Positions 43,277 to 51,998 are shown, counted from the stretch's first letter. The stretch is 59,602 nucleotides of DNA from Spartobacteria bacterium (GCA_947466005.1 CANIBV010000001.1:1-59602); one strand, 5' to 3'. Notes: a model not told the origin generated them from the sequence alone. Made by a program: numbers and translations.

Positions 43277-44472
43277 TGAACAGGGGATTCATCGACAAGC
43301 TTGTCGAGCGGATCCGCTTTGTTGAGCCTGGCGACATCGGTCACTATCTCCAGATCCTTTCCAAGGAGAAGGGGTTTCTGGAAACGATCTTCAACGCCAT
43401 CCTGGAAGGGGTTATCGTCACGGACCCTCAGGACCGCATTATCTACATGAACAAGGCCGCCTGCGCCTTCTTCGGAATGTTGGGAGCGGAACATATAGGG
43501 CGCAGTCTCATGCAGGCAATTCCGGGCCTTGATCTCAAGTCCGTGGCGCACCAGGGAGATGTGATGAGCCGCGAACTGGAGGTCTTCTACCCAGAACGGA
43601 GGTTCCTTAATTTTTATGTCTCCCCGTTGATGAGCGATGAGAGTGACAGCTCACCGAGTGTCTTGGTCGGACGCGCCATCATTCTAAGGGATATCACTGA
43701 GGAGCGTAAGGAGGCCCAGGAGACGATCGAAAGCGAACGCTTCTCGGCCGTCACCCTGCTGGCAGCCGGGGTAGCGCATGAAATTGGCAACCCTCTGAAC
43801 TCGCTCGACATCCAGCTCCAACTCCTCGAACGACGACTCAGAACGCCCCTGTCCACTAAGGATGATCACAAAGAGTTGGCCCAATCCGTGTCCATCGCGC
43901 GTGGTGAGGTCAAGCGCCTCGACCAGATCATCACCCAGTTCCTCAAAGCGGTCCGACCCGCACCTCTGGAGTGCAAGCTTATCGACTTTAATGCCCTAAT
44001 TCTGGAGACGGTCGAGTTCCTGCGCAACGAAGTCGAGGACCGCGGCATCTCAATCGATCTCTTCACCGCCAAGAATCTACCTCCCGTCTCTCTGGATCGC
44101 GACCAGTTCCGCCAGGCTCTCTACAACGTGATCCGAAACAGCTTTCAGGCCATGGGAGAGAAAGGTCAACTGAGTATCGGCACCGCCTGTGATGACTCCC
44201 ACGTCTGGGTCAGCATCGGCGATACGGGCGGGGGCATTGACCCGGCCACTGTCGGCACTATTTTTCAGCCCTACTACACGACCAAGGAAAACGGCTCCGG
44301 GCTAGGTCTCCATGTTGTCCAGAGAATCGTCCGTGCCCATGGTGGCGAGATCATGATCCAGAGCGCGATGGGCAAAGGCATGCTCTTCACGATCCGCCTT
44401 CCCCGCGTCGACCGCCGCGTCCGCTTCCTCCCTCCGATCACTCCGAGAAGCACCAACGAAGAATCATCATGA
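43276..44472 (+). CDS. Soluble PAS sensor histidine kinase
   Basis: 398 residues without membrane segments. A PAS domain (about 40-140; FNAILEGVIVTDPQDRIIYMNKAAC) is followed by a HisKA box GVAHEIGNPLNSLDIQ with phospho-acceptor His168, and a HATPase domain with ALYNVIRNSFQAMG, GDTGGGIDP and GSGLGLHVVQ. Its form resembles NtrB. No response regulator is near. It overlaps pepF by one base and bcp by four, so it is cotranscribed with a peroxiredoxin gene, hinting at redox or nitrogen/energy sensing. The signal is unknown. Confidence 0.92.
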   Translation: MNRGFIDKLVERIRFVEPGDIGHYLQILSKEKGFLETIFNAILEGVIVTDPQDRIIYMNKAACAFFGMLGAEHIGRSLMQAIPGLDLKSVAHQGDVMSRELEVFYPERRFLNFYVSPLMSDESDSSPSVLVGRAIILRDITEERKEAQETIESERFSAVTLLAAGVAHEIGNPLNSLDIQLQLLERRLRTPLSTKDDHKELAQSVSIARGEVKRLDQIITQFLKAVRPAPLECKLIDFNALILETVEFLRNEVEDRGISIDLFTAKNLPPVSLDRDQFRQALYNVIRNSFQAMGEKGQLSIGTACDDSHVWVSIGDTGGGIDPATVGTIFQPYYTTKENGSGLGLHVVQRIVRAHGGEIMIQSAMGKGMLFTIRLPRVDRRVRFLPPITPRSTNEESS

Positions 44473-44957
44473 GCGCACTCCAAGTCGGCGATAAAGCCCC
44501 CTCCTTCTCAACCACAGCCGTTGGCGGCTCCTATGGCGTCGGAACGCCACTCACTCTCCCTGACCTGAAGGGCAAATCGGTCGTGCTCTACTTCTACCCC
44601 AAGGATGACACGCCGGGCTGCACCACCCAAGCCTGCGGTATTCGGGATTCATGGAAGGCGATCAAGTCAACCGGGGCTGAACTCTTTGGTGTGAGTATCG
44701 ATACGGTGAAGGCCCATGAAAAATTCATCGCCAAGTTCGATCTCCCCTTCCCTCTGCTCGCGGACACAGACAAGTCGATCGTCGAGGCCTACGGCGTCTG
44801 GGTTGAAAAGTCGATGTATGGCAAAAAATACATGGGCACGGAACGGACCACCTTTGTCATTAATCCGAAAGGAATGATCATTGCGATCTTCCCCAAGGTA
44901 AAACCGGCCGAACACGCGGCTCTTGTTATCCAGGCGCTGAAAGAGCTGAAGGATTAA
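44469..44957 (+). CDS. bcp: Thioredoxin-dependent peroxiredoxin, Bcp/PrxQ type
   Basis: Reduces hydrogen peroxide and alkyl hydroperoxides. 162 residues. The peroxidatic Cys51 in DTPGCTTQACGIRD and resolving Cys56, five residues later, define the atypical 2-Cys PrxQ group. YFYPKDDTPGCT and TTFVINPKG are characteristic. Start overlaps the histidine kinase stop (ATGA). It is the last gene before the repeat element that begins at its stop codon. Confidence 0.95.
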   Translation: MSALQVGDKAPSFSTTAVGGSYGVGTPLTLPDLKGKSVVLYFYPKDDTPGCTTQACGIRDSWKAIKSTGAELFGVSIDTVKAHEKFIAKFDLPFPLLADTDKSIVEAYGVWVEKSMYGKKYMGTERTTFVINPKGMIIAIFPKVKPAEHAALVIQALKELKD

Positions 44958-45090
44958 AGATTTTCTCGCGCAGAGAAGTGGTAACGTTTCTCTATGGAGG
45001 CATCTTGCTGCGTAGAATAATCCCTTTCATCAACTCAATCCCTGTGGATTTATTCCTCCTCCGCGCCTCTGCGCCTTGCGGGAGACTCTC
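44956..45090. repeat. Dispersed hairpin repeat, copy A
   Basis: This about 135-base element begins AAAGATTTTCTCGCGCAGAG and ends CCTCTGCGCCTTGCGGGAGACT. Its ends are inverted versions of each other around a C-G-C-A-G-A-G core. Copy B (46584-46704) has the same layout; the pair brackets the nnrD/E gene. The centre is not conserved. Possible transcription terminator or mobile repeat remnant. Confidence 0.75.
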
Positions 45091-45101
45091 ATCCGCCCTT
45101 T

Positions 45102-46574
45102 TCAGTAATCCCCGTTCCTGAGGGAGTTGAAGGCTGCGCCGAGATAAGCGATCACGGACGTTGCCGAGAGTGACTCCTGGGACTCCTTCCCGTGAAAGAT
45201 AGCAATCTCAGCGGCGCGCCCGCAGACCCAGGCCCCGAGCATCGCGGCATCCCGGGGTGAATGACCGCTTCCGATCAGGGCCGCGCAGACACCGGTCAGG
45301 ACATCCCCCATTCCACCGCTTCCCATGCCGGGATTACCGGTGCTATTGAAGACAGGGGGGGCATCATGCTGCGCAATGATCGTGCGAGCGCCCTTGAGCA
45401 GTAGGGTCACGGGATAATATTCGGCAAATTCCGAGGCCCACTCACGGCGGGAACGTCCTGCCCGGGCCTCAAGTCGCTCCATTTCACCCGGATGAGGAGT
45501 TAACAGGCGTAGTCCTGCACAGTGCAAGAGAATGGAAACATCCGTTGAGACTGCATTCAGTGCATCGGCATCCACGACACAGGGAAGGGGCGACTCAGCG
45601 ATGATCCTGCGTAACTCCTGATCATGTTCACGGCCGAGGCCGGGTCCGAGAGCGAGCACGTCGTTTCGCTCCTTCATCACTTCGAGATACGAATCCACCC
45701 TCTGCACCATCACCTCAGGCACGCAGCTCCCGGCAAGGAGTTCATAGGAATCAGGAGTCGCGTAGAGCGTCACGAGCCCCCCCCCCGCATGGACGGCCGC
45801 AGCGGAAGAAAGTCGGGCCGCGCCAAGAAAACAAGGAGATCCGGCCAGAATGCCGATGCGACCATAGGTTCCCTTGAAGCTGTCAAAGTTCCGGAGAGGA
45901 AGCAGATGGCGGATCATTTCCGAAATGATCACGGACGCTGGATCTGAAACGGAATACGAGACTCCTGGCAGGGGAACCACAGCCAACCTTCCCACAACTG
46001 GGGTGGCGGTGTCTGCCACAAGCCCCGTTTTCACGGCCCCGAGGGTCACCGTAAAATCAGCCTGCACATAGGCACCAGGAATCTCGCCGCTTGTAGCATC
46101 AAGGCCTGAAGGGAGATCCACGGCGACCGTGGAGGCACCACGTTCCTTGCGGACCAGGTTGATCTCGTCGATCAGTTCTGAAACAACTCCACGGGGAGCA
46201 CCGGTGGCGCCAATTCCCAGCAATCCATCCAGGAGAACGAGTGACCCGCTCGTTTGGGGAACGCCCTGCTGGATAGCGGTATCCTGAAGCAGTTCTAGAT
46301 TCCGGCGTGCCAGCGGTGCCAGCTCATCGGCTGGAGCAGCAAGTCGTAGCACGACCCTCCAGCCGGCCTCAGCGAGATGACGCGCCGCGACAAGGGCATC
46401 CCCTCCGTTATTGCCCTTACCACAATAGACAACGAGCGTACCCGCCCCGGGAAAAAACTGGTGGATACTCCCGGCAATCCCCTCACCCGCAATCTCCATC
46501 AATCCGTCGGGAGTAGCCCCATTCCGAAAAGCCAGTTCCTCAGCTGCTTTCATCTGTTGGAATGTGAGGATCAT
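45102..46574 (-). CDS. nnr: Bifunctional NAD(P)H-hydrate epimerase and ADP-dependent dehydratase
   Basis: A repair enzyme for hydrated NAD(P)H: the N-terminal YjeF_N epimerase domain (about 1-210; VYCGKGNNGGDALVAARHLAEAGW, LDGLLGIGATGAPRG) is fused to a C-terminal ribokinase-like dehydratase (about 225-490; GSPCFLGAARLSSAAAVHAGGG, LTPHPGEMERL, NPGMGSGGMGDVLTGVCAAL). The 490-residue length is normal for the bacterial fusion. It runs leftward and is bracketed by repeat copies A and B. Confidence 0.95.
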   Translation of the reverse strand: MILTFQQMKAAEELAFRNGATPDGLMEIAGEGIAGSIHQFFPGAGTLVVYCGKGNNGGDALVAARHLAEAGWRVVLRLAAPADELAPLARRNLELLQDTAIQQGVPQTSGSLVLLDGLLGIGATGAPRGVVSELIDEINLVRKERGASTVAVDLPSGLDATSGEIPGAYVQADFTVTLGAVKTGLVADTATPVVGRLAVVPLPGVSYSVSDPASVIISEMIRHLLPLRNFDSFKGTYGRIGILAGSPCFLGAARLSSAAAVHAGGGLVTLYATPDSYELLAGSCVPEVMVQRVDSYLEVMKERNDVLALGPGLGREHDQELRRIIAESPLPCVVDADALNAVSTDVSILLHCAGLRLLTPHPGEMERLEARAGRSRREWASEFAEYYPVTLLLKGARTIIAQHDAPPVFNSTGNPGMGSGGMGDVLTGVCAALIGSGHSPRDAAMLGAWVCGRAAEIAIFHGKESQESLSATSVIAYLGAAFNSLRNGDY

Positions 46575-46583
46575 GGGAACGGA

Positions 46584-46704
46584 AAAGATTACTCGCGCAG
46601 AGGCGCAGAGTTCGCAGAGAGGAATAGAGCTAAATCTTTCATATCGACCATATCACCAACTATTTTCACTCTCTGCGCCTCTGCGCCTCCGCGCGAGACT
46701 TTCT
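46584..46704. repeat. Dispersed hairpin repeat, copy B
   Basis: The left arm 46592-46622 (CTCGCGCAGAGGCGCAGAG...CGCAGAGAG) pairs with the right arm 46669-46697 (CTCTCTGCGCCTCTGCGCC...CGCGCGAG) over about 29 bases with one bulge and few mismatches, around a roughly 47-base loop. The head (AAAGATT...CTCGCGCAGAG) is shared with copy A. It lies between nnrD/E and ispH. Confidence 0.8.
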
Positions 46705-46709
46705 TAAAT

Positions 46710-47936
46710 TCAGGCGCTAGGAAGAGTTTCGCCACGAAGGCTCAGCACCCGTAGCATCACCTCCTCGATGAGGTTGTTCGGGCAGGACGCTCCGGCTGTG
46801 ATACCTACCTGAGCCTCCTCTCCAGACTTGGGAAGCCAGGGAACCTCCGAAGTGATCTCCTCTTTCTTGTGGAGGTCAAAGTGACGGATCAAATCAGCTG
46901 ATTCAAGGCACTCCTGATTGCGAACGAAATAGGTAGGCACTATCTGCTCACCCATCTCGGCAAGGTGGGTGGTATTGGAGCTGTTATAACCTCCCACAAC
47001 GAGCAGCAGATCCAATGGTCGTTCAGCAACCTTCCCGCCCAGCAACTCCTTCAAGGCATCCTGACGCTCTTGGGTGGCACCGCAGATAGTATCAAAGAGA
47101 CGAAAGTTCGCGTCACTCCCGTCACGGGCAAACACCGCAGCCTTCAGCTTGCGCTGCACTTCTTCCGTCTCCTCTCGGAGCATGGTGGTCTGGTTCGCCA
47201 CTCCGATTTGGTTCAAATGAAAATCGGGATCAAATCCCTCCGAGAATCTGCCGGAAAAAGCGCTAAGAAATTCCTCACGGCTTCCCGCTCCACGGATGTA
47301 GTCACAAACTCGGTCTGTCTCGGCAAGATTCAGAACGATCAGATAGCGACCGTTTCCGAAACCCAGGGCACGGGAGGCGGTGGCACGTGTTTCCTCGTGG
47401 GAAGCCTTCCCATGAATGATGGAAGTGACATCCTCGGTCGCATTCTGACGGACGCGCTTCCAGACGCTCATCACATCGCCGCAAGTCGTGTCCACAATCC
47501 GGCAACCATGCCGCTTGATCTCCTCGAGCAAGCTGACTTCGGCACCAAAAGCAGGAACGATCACCACATCCTCGGGCCCCAGATTCTCGACATGGGGGCG
47601 GCCGGAGGCGTCCAGAAGATTCCGAATACCAAGGGCCGCGATCTGAGCATTGACCTCGGGGTTGTGGATGATCTCCCCGATGAGAAAGAGGCGGGATTCA
47701 GGGAAGACCTTGCGTGCGGCATAGGCAAGGTCGATGGCTCGTTCCACGCCGTAGCAGAAGCCAAATTGCTTGGCCAAACGGATCACGGTTTTTCCCGTCT
47801 GCAGGACGGATCCCTCAGCACGCACCCTCTCTACGAGACTGCTGTGATAGTGATGCTCGACCTGCTCCTGCACTCGGGCCATGACCTCCGGGGTACGGAG
47901 GTTCACTTTCACAGAGGCTGCAGGAGGAATGCTCAA
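46710..47936 (-). CDS. ispH: 4-hydroxy-3-methylbut-2-enyl diphosphate reductase, long type
   Basis: Last enzyme of the MEP isoprenoid pathway; a 4Fe-4S protein. 408 residues, about 90 longer than E. coli IspH, as in cyanobacteria and plants. The three cluster cysteines sit in GFCYGVERAI, TTCGDVM and GASCPN; GEIIHNP, HGKASHEET, NQTTML, TICGATQERQDAL and VVGGYNSSNTTHL are conserved. The extra sequence is an N-terminal extension and an insertion in the middle (around GAGSREEFLSAFSGRFSEGFD). Confidence 0.95.
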   Translation of the reverse strand: MSIPPAASVKVNLRTPEVMARVQEQVEHHYHSSLVERVRAEGSVLQTGKTVIRLAKQFGFCYGVERAIDLAYAARKVFPESRLFLIGEIIHNPEVNAQIAALGIRNLLDASGRPHVENLGPEDVVIVPAFGAEVSLLEEIKRHGCRIVDTTCGDVMSVWKRVRQNATEDVTSIIHGKASHEETRATASRALGFGNGRYLIVLNLAETDRVCDYIRGAGSREEFLSAFSGRFSEGFDPDFHLNQIGVANQTTMLREETEEVQRKLKAAVFARDGSDANFRLFDTICGATQERQDALKELLGGKVAERPLDLLLVVGGYNSSNTTHLAEMGEQIVPTYFVRNQECLESADLIRHFDLHKKEEITSEVPWLPKSGEEAQVGITAGASCPNNLIEEVMLRVLSLRGETLPSA

Positions 47937-47945
47937 ACGTTATTC

Positions 47946-48587
47946 TTACTGCAAGACCGCAGCCTTGATTTTTTGGAAATAACTGGGCGAAGTCATTTCC
48001 CCGTTCGGGAGGTCTGGGTCATTATAATCCTGCGGGCGGGGAGTCTTGGCTCCCAAAGTGGCATCCTCAGGCTGGGTGTTGGCAATCTTCACTGGTGTAC
48101 CAACACGGGTCAGTTCCCAGAAATCTCCAGCATCATTGGCATGGAGGCGGACGCAACCGTGCGTCTTGGGCGTCGGCCAGACCCATCCCTGGTGGAAACC
48201 ATAGCCGGGAGCGAATTCAACCCAATAAGGCATCGGATAACCGACATACCGGCCCTTGGCACTGCCTGCCTCGCAAGGAACAATGGCATCCCTCATCACG
48301 GCGAATCCATAGCTGCCTGAACGCTTGTTTCGCTCTTTGCGGGTGACGCAGAGGTTTCCTTTGGGGGTGGACTTGGATGGCATGCCGACGCAGCAGGCCG
48401 TCACAAGCAGGGGCCTGTTCCCCTCCATGACGTACACCATCTGCTTGTTCAGCGAGACCTTGACCACCACATCATTGAGATTCTTCGGTCTGTAAGCTGG
48501 CTGATCGTAGGTGGTACGGAATGCCGTTGTGGCACAACCACTGAGCAGCAGAAGGGGTAAAAGCAGTAGCGGCTTAAAATATTTCAT
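47946..48587 (-). CDS. L,D-transpeptidase (YkuD) lipoprotein
   Basis: Forms 3-3 peptidoglycan cross-links or attaches lipoproteins. 213 residues: lipobox LLSGC (Cys18), then a YkuD domain (about 45-195) with VSLNKQMVYVMEGNRPL at its start, His132, and the active-site HGCVRL with His143 and Cys145. PTPKTHGC is the conserved S/T-HGC segment. The enzyme is outer-membrane or inner-membrane anchored via its lipid. It lies leftward, 10 bases from ispH, upstream in the same operon. Confidence 0.92.
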   Translation of the reverse strand: MKYFKPLLLLPLLLLSGCATTAFRTTYDQPAYRPKNLNDVVVKVSLNKQMVYVMEGNRPLLVTACCVGMPSKSTPKGNLCVTRKERNKRSGSYGFAVMRDAIVPCEAGSAKGRYVGYPMPYWVEFAPGYGFHQGWVWPTPKTHGCVRLHANDAGDFWELTRVGTPVKIANTQPEDATLGAKTPRPQDYNDPDLPNGEMTSPSYFQKIKAAVLQ

Positions 48588-48763
48588 GGCAATAGGAAAA
48601 CCCGAAAAGGGAGTCGTGTCAAACGGGGCTTTTCGCCGGCTAACGGGATAAAGGCTTGCTGGTCATTTTGAATCGGCAGCCCGGGCTCATCGAAAAATCA
48701 CCAGGCAGGTGAAAACTTGTTCTTTCGCCCTCCCCTCCGTATCCTCAATTTGAGGTACAGATG

Positions 48764-49282
48764 ATGAAGGCCGACGATTACAATTACGCGATGGAGAACA
48801 CGCGCGTCGTGCATGCTCCAAGCAACGCGATCGAGACCTATGGGCAAACTAGCTTCCGCTTTCGTCTGGTCACCGAGCCGATGGATGAGATCGGAAGCGT
48901 CCGGATCCGCAAGGGGATGATCCATGCGGAGCGTCCCCGGATCCTCGCCCCACAGTACATCAGCAAGCTCCTGCTGGATGGCTTTGGGGAAAGGGCCCGT
49001 GATTTTGCTGGATGGATGGAGGATCAGAAGGACTTCCACATCTTGCGCTACGGCTTCTCGCTGAGAAAAACCGACCTTTCGGAAAGTCTGCTCCGTGAGC
49101 CCAAGGAGGAAGTCCTTGGGCGTCTCGAGCAGGAGATACGCCGGAACGATGACCCGATGGATGCCTTGATCGAAGGGATCGACGATGCCTGGGAAGTCTG
49201 TCTGATGAAATTCACCATGGATCTCATTCAGCGCTCGGCTGGCGGTAACATGGCTGAATGGAAACGCCGAGGCCTGATCTGA
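48764..49282 (+). CDS. Conserved-looking protein of unknown function
   Basis: About 172 residues from ATG 48764 (ATG 48761 is the alternative). GAGGT at 48752-48756 gives better spacing to the second ATG. The protein is acidic and charged, with no signal peptide or membrane segment; motifs such as YGQTSFRFRLVTEPMDE and RRNDDPMDALIEGIDDAWEV have no family I recognise. The first third looks beta-rich, the remainder helical. It is rightward and precedes the LysM gene by 25 bases. Confidence 0.6.
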   Translation: MKADDYNYAMENTRVVHAPSNAIETYGQTSFRFRLVTEPMDEIGSVRIRKGMIHAERPRILAPQYISKLLLDGFGERARDFAGWMEDQKDFHILRYGFSLRKTDLSESLLREPKEEVLGRLEQEIRRNDDPMDALIEGIDDAWEVCLMKFTMDLIQRSAGGNMAEWKRRGLI

Positions 49283-49307
49283 TTTTCACCACCCGCTCAC
49301 TACCCTT

Positions 49308-50261
49308 ATGAGAACCTTCAAATTCGTCACCCTCCTCATACTAGGCCTCCTGATTTTCGGGACAGCCAGTTTCTTCGCCTACGAGCTTTTCATTAAGCCG
49401 AACAGAGCAGAGAAGAAGGAAAAGGCGGCGGAAGCCGCAGCACCCAAAGGAACACCCACGCCAGATCCGGGTGCCCCGGACCTCCAGCGCCTGCAGGGTC
49501 TTCAGGGAGCAGGAAAGACCGTGGAGGCGCGGGATGGACTGAAGGCATGGATCGAAGCCCACCCTCAGTCACCTCTCCTTCAAGAGGCTCGCAGGCAGCT
49601 TGGCGGATGTAACATGGTCATCCTCTTTCAGCCTGCTGAAAACCCCTCACTTATCACCTACACTGTGGTCAAAGGGGATTCCCTGGCTAAGATTGCAAGC
49701 AAGCATCAGTCCAATGCCGAGCTGATCCAAAAGGCAAACGGCCTCCCTAACATCAATCTCCAGATCGGCCAGCAGTTGATTGTGCCTACTTTAAAACCCT
49801 CCCTGGATCTCGATCGTAAGACAAAGACGCTGACGCTACTCAATAATGGTACCTACCTGAAAGAGTACACGCTTCTTTCTGCACCGGCGGCACCCAAGAT
49901 ACCGTCCAACACCGCATCCAAAGTGCTCGATAAAGTGGCCAGCGCAGGATCCAAGCGTATTGCCTTTGGTGATAAAGCCTACGCCGAGAGCGACCGCATC
50001 ATTATCCTGACGGGTGCTCCCGCAGTTGTCGGATATTCGGTGCCGGCTCCAGCATCGGCACCGACGCCTTCACTTGCCCCTAGTTCAAGCCTGACGAACG
50101 CATCCCAGACCAATACGGCCGCCACGAACGCCGTGACGAATGCACCCGTCATCCCAGTTCCCACTCCGGAGCCCATGCCCGGCGGGTATGTGCTCTCCAC
50201 CGAGGATATGCTTGAGCTCTTTCCGCTCGTCTCACGGAATACTCCAGTCATCATCCACTGA
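49308..50261 (+). CDS. LysM protein with degenerate L,D-transpeptidase domain
   Basis: 317 residues. A membrane anchor (about 8-27), a coiled helical segment, a LysM domain (about 116-161, YTVVKGDSLAKIA...IGQQLIVP), then a YkuD-like start (LDLDRKTKTLTLLNNGTYLKEYTLL, 166-190) and a YkuD-like end (GGYVLSTEDMLELFPLVSRNTPVIIH, 292-317). Active enzymes have GCVRM-like sequence at this end; here the Cys is Tyr294, and the catalytic His is absent. A Pro/Ala/Ser/Thr/Asn-rich linker of about 50 residues replaces the core. Probably a peptidoglycan-binding pseudoenzyme. Confidence 0.75.
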   Translation: MRTFKFVTLLILGLLIFGTASFFAYELFIKPNRAEKKEKAAEAAAPKGTPTPDPGAPDLQRLQGLQGAGKTVEARDGLKAWIEAHPQSPLLQEARRQLGGCNMVILFQPAENPSLITYTVVKGDSLAKIASKHQSNAELIQKANGLPNINLQIGQQLIVPTLKPSLDLDRKTKTLTLLNNGTYLKEYTLLSAPAAPKIPSNTASKVLDKVASAGSKRIAFGDKAYAESDRIIILTGAPAVVGYSVPAPASAPTPSLAPSSSLTNASQTNTAATNAVTNAPVIPVPTPEPMPGGYVLSTEDMLELFPLVSRNTPVIIH

Positions 50262-50292
50262 TCCTTTTTCTTCACCCCGAATCCTCCGATTT

Positions 50293-51237
50293 ATGAACGT
50301 CCAGCCTCTCGATTTTGAACTATCCATTGCCGACCTTGAGAGTCGAGTTGCCGAACTGGCAGAGCGTCGTCCCTCGGAAGATCCCCTTCTTGTCGCCGCC
50401 CGGGAGGATCTTGAGAAAGAGCGTAAGGCTCTCTACGGCAACTTGACACCGTGGCAGCGCGTTCAGATCGCGCGTCACCCGACCCGCCCCTACTTTCTCG
50501 ATTATGTCGCTGCATGCGTAACTGACTTTGTAGAACTGCATGGCGACCGTCTCTTTGGTGATGACAAGGCAATGCCGGCCGGCATCGGCCGGATTGGTGG
50601 CCATCGCTGTGTCATCATCGGACAGCAGAAGGGCCGCGATGTGAAGGAGAATGTGCTCCGCAACTTTGGCAGCCCTCACCCGGAAGGGTACCGCAAAGCC
50701 CTCCGCCTCATGCGCATGGCCGAGAAATTCAAGCTTCCCGTAGTCTGCATCATCGATACCCCAGGCGCCTATCCAGGAGTCGGCGCCGAGGAGCGCCACA
50801 TCGCTGAGGCGATCGCCGTGAACCTCAGGGAAATGATGGTCCTAAAGACCGCCATCGTGGCCGTCGTGATAGGCGAGGGTGGCAGCGGCGGAGCACTGGG
50901 AATCGGCGTGGCCGACCGCGTTCTCATGCTTGAGAATTCCTACTACTCCGTCATCTCTCCCGAAGGATGCGCCGCCATTCTCTGGAAGCACCGTAAACAC
51001 GCACCAGAGGCCGCCGCAGCACTTAAGCTGACCGCCGATGATCTTCAGGAGTTCGGCCTCATCGATGGAGTGATTCCCGAACCGATGGGCGGGGCACACC
51101 GGGACACCGCCGCAATGGCATCCATCCTCACCGACACCATTTCCTCCACCCTGGAGCACCTTGCCAAAATCCCGATGAAGAAACTCCTCGAAGACCGCTA
51201 CAGCAAGTTCCGCAGGATGGGCGTGTTCTCCGAGTAG
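50293..51237 (+). CDS. accA: Acetyl-CoA carboxylase, carboxyltransferase subunit alpha
   Basis: Together with AccD it transfers carboxyl from biotin-BCCP to acetyl-CoA for fatty-acid synthesis. 314 residues from ATG 50293, normal length. LTPWQRVQIARHPTRPYFLDYV, IGQQKGRD, GYRKALRLMRMAEKF, CIIDTPGAYPGVGAEERHIAEAI and GEGGSGGALGIGVAD are the conserved stretches. It ends overlapping the convergent rsmI by 40 bases. accD is not in the window. Confidence 0.96.
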   Translation: MNVQPLDFELSIADLESRVAELAERRPSEDPLLVAAREDLEKERKALYGNLTPWQRVQIARHPTRPYFLDYVAACVTDFVELHGDRLFGDDKAMPAGIGRIGGHRCVIIGQQKGRDVKENVLRNFGSPHPEGYRKALRLMRMAEKFKLPVVCIIDTPGAYPGVGAEERHIAEAIAVNLREMMVLKTAIVAVVIGEGGSGGALGIGVADRVLMLENSYYSVISPEGCAAILWKHRKHAPEAAAALKLTADDLQEFGLIDGVIPEPMGGAHRDTAAMASILTDTISSTLEHLAKIPMKKLLEDRYSKFRRMGVFSE

Positions 51238-51998
51238 GACTTCTTTTTTTTTGCGCCCTCTCCGTTGCCGGCAACAGGGCTGATCACGAGTGTAATTTCC
51301 CCTCGTGGTGGATGAGCACTGTAGTGGGCTGCAAGTACCGAGGGACTTCCGTGGCGGTACTCCTCGTGGATCTTTGTGAGTTCCCTAGAGACACAAAGTC
51401 GGCTTGCAGGTGCGATGGCAACGAGATCTTCCAGGCAGTCAATAAGGCGGTGCGGCGACTCAAAATAGATGCTCGTCATGGTGAGAGATACCGCCTTGCG
51501 CAACTCCCCTCGCCTTCCAGAGCCAGAAGATGGAAGGAAACCACAAAAGACAAAGGGAACGGGCGGTAATCCGCTGCCTACAAGGGCGGTCACGACGGCA
51601 CTGGGTCCGGGCAGCACCGTGTAATGGATCGCTTCCGTAATGCAGGCCCGAACGAGTCGAAAGCCGGGGTCACTAAGCGATGGAGTCCCCGCATCGGTCA
51701 CCATGGCCAGTTTCTCGCCGGCTCTCATGCGCGCGACAAGTTCCGGAAGTCGTCGCTCCTCATTATGCTCGTGGAAGCTGACCAGTGGCTTGCGGACCTC
51801 AAGGTGGGAGAGTAGTTGGGAGGCCCTCCGTGTGTCTTCGGCAATCACCACATCGCAGAGACGTAGTGCATCCATAGCCCTCAGGGTCAGATCCCCCAGA
51901 TTTCCGATCGGCGTGGCAATAAGGGTTAAAGGCAGGAGAATACTCTTGTCTCCTCCTGTCACCGTGTTTTTTTTGGCACTCTGATCTAAATCGTTCAT
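51198..51998 (-). CDS. rsmI: 16S rRNA (cytidine-1402-2'-O)-methyltransferase
   Basis: Tetrapyrrole-methylase fold enzyme of 266 residues from ATG 51998, where AAGGG precedes the start; longer readings (to 52115) would overlap lptE with no conserved content. LIATPIGNLGDLTLRA, AEDTRRASQLLSHL, SFHEHNEERR, TDAGTPSLSDPG and CVSRELTKIHEE are diagnostic of RsmI. The tail KKKKSYSENTPILRNLL is outside the core. Downstream of lptE, and convergent with accA. Confidence 0.95.
   Translation of the reverse strand: MNDLDQSAKKNTVTGGDKSILLPLTLIATPIGNLGDLTLRAMDALRLCDVVIAEDTRRASQLLSHLEVRKPLVSFHEHNEERRLPELVARMRAGEKLAMVTDAGTPSLSDPGFRLVRACITEAIHYTVLPGPSAVVTALVGSGLPPVPFVFCGFLPSSGSGRRGELRKAVSLTMTSIYFESPHRLIDCLEDLVAIAPASRLCVSRELTKIHEEYRHGSPSVLAAHYSAHPPRGEITLVISPVAGNGEGAKKKKSYSENTPILRNLL

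Noticed and set aside
46965..48320. A 451-codon open frame on the plus strand, opposite ispH and the L,D-transpeptidase gene.
   Set aside because: It crosses the boundary of two well-supported leftward genes and its product resembles no family; it is a shadow frame in high-GC sequence.
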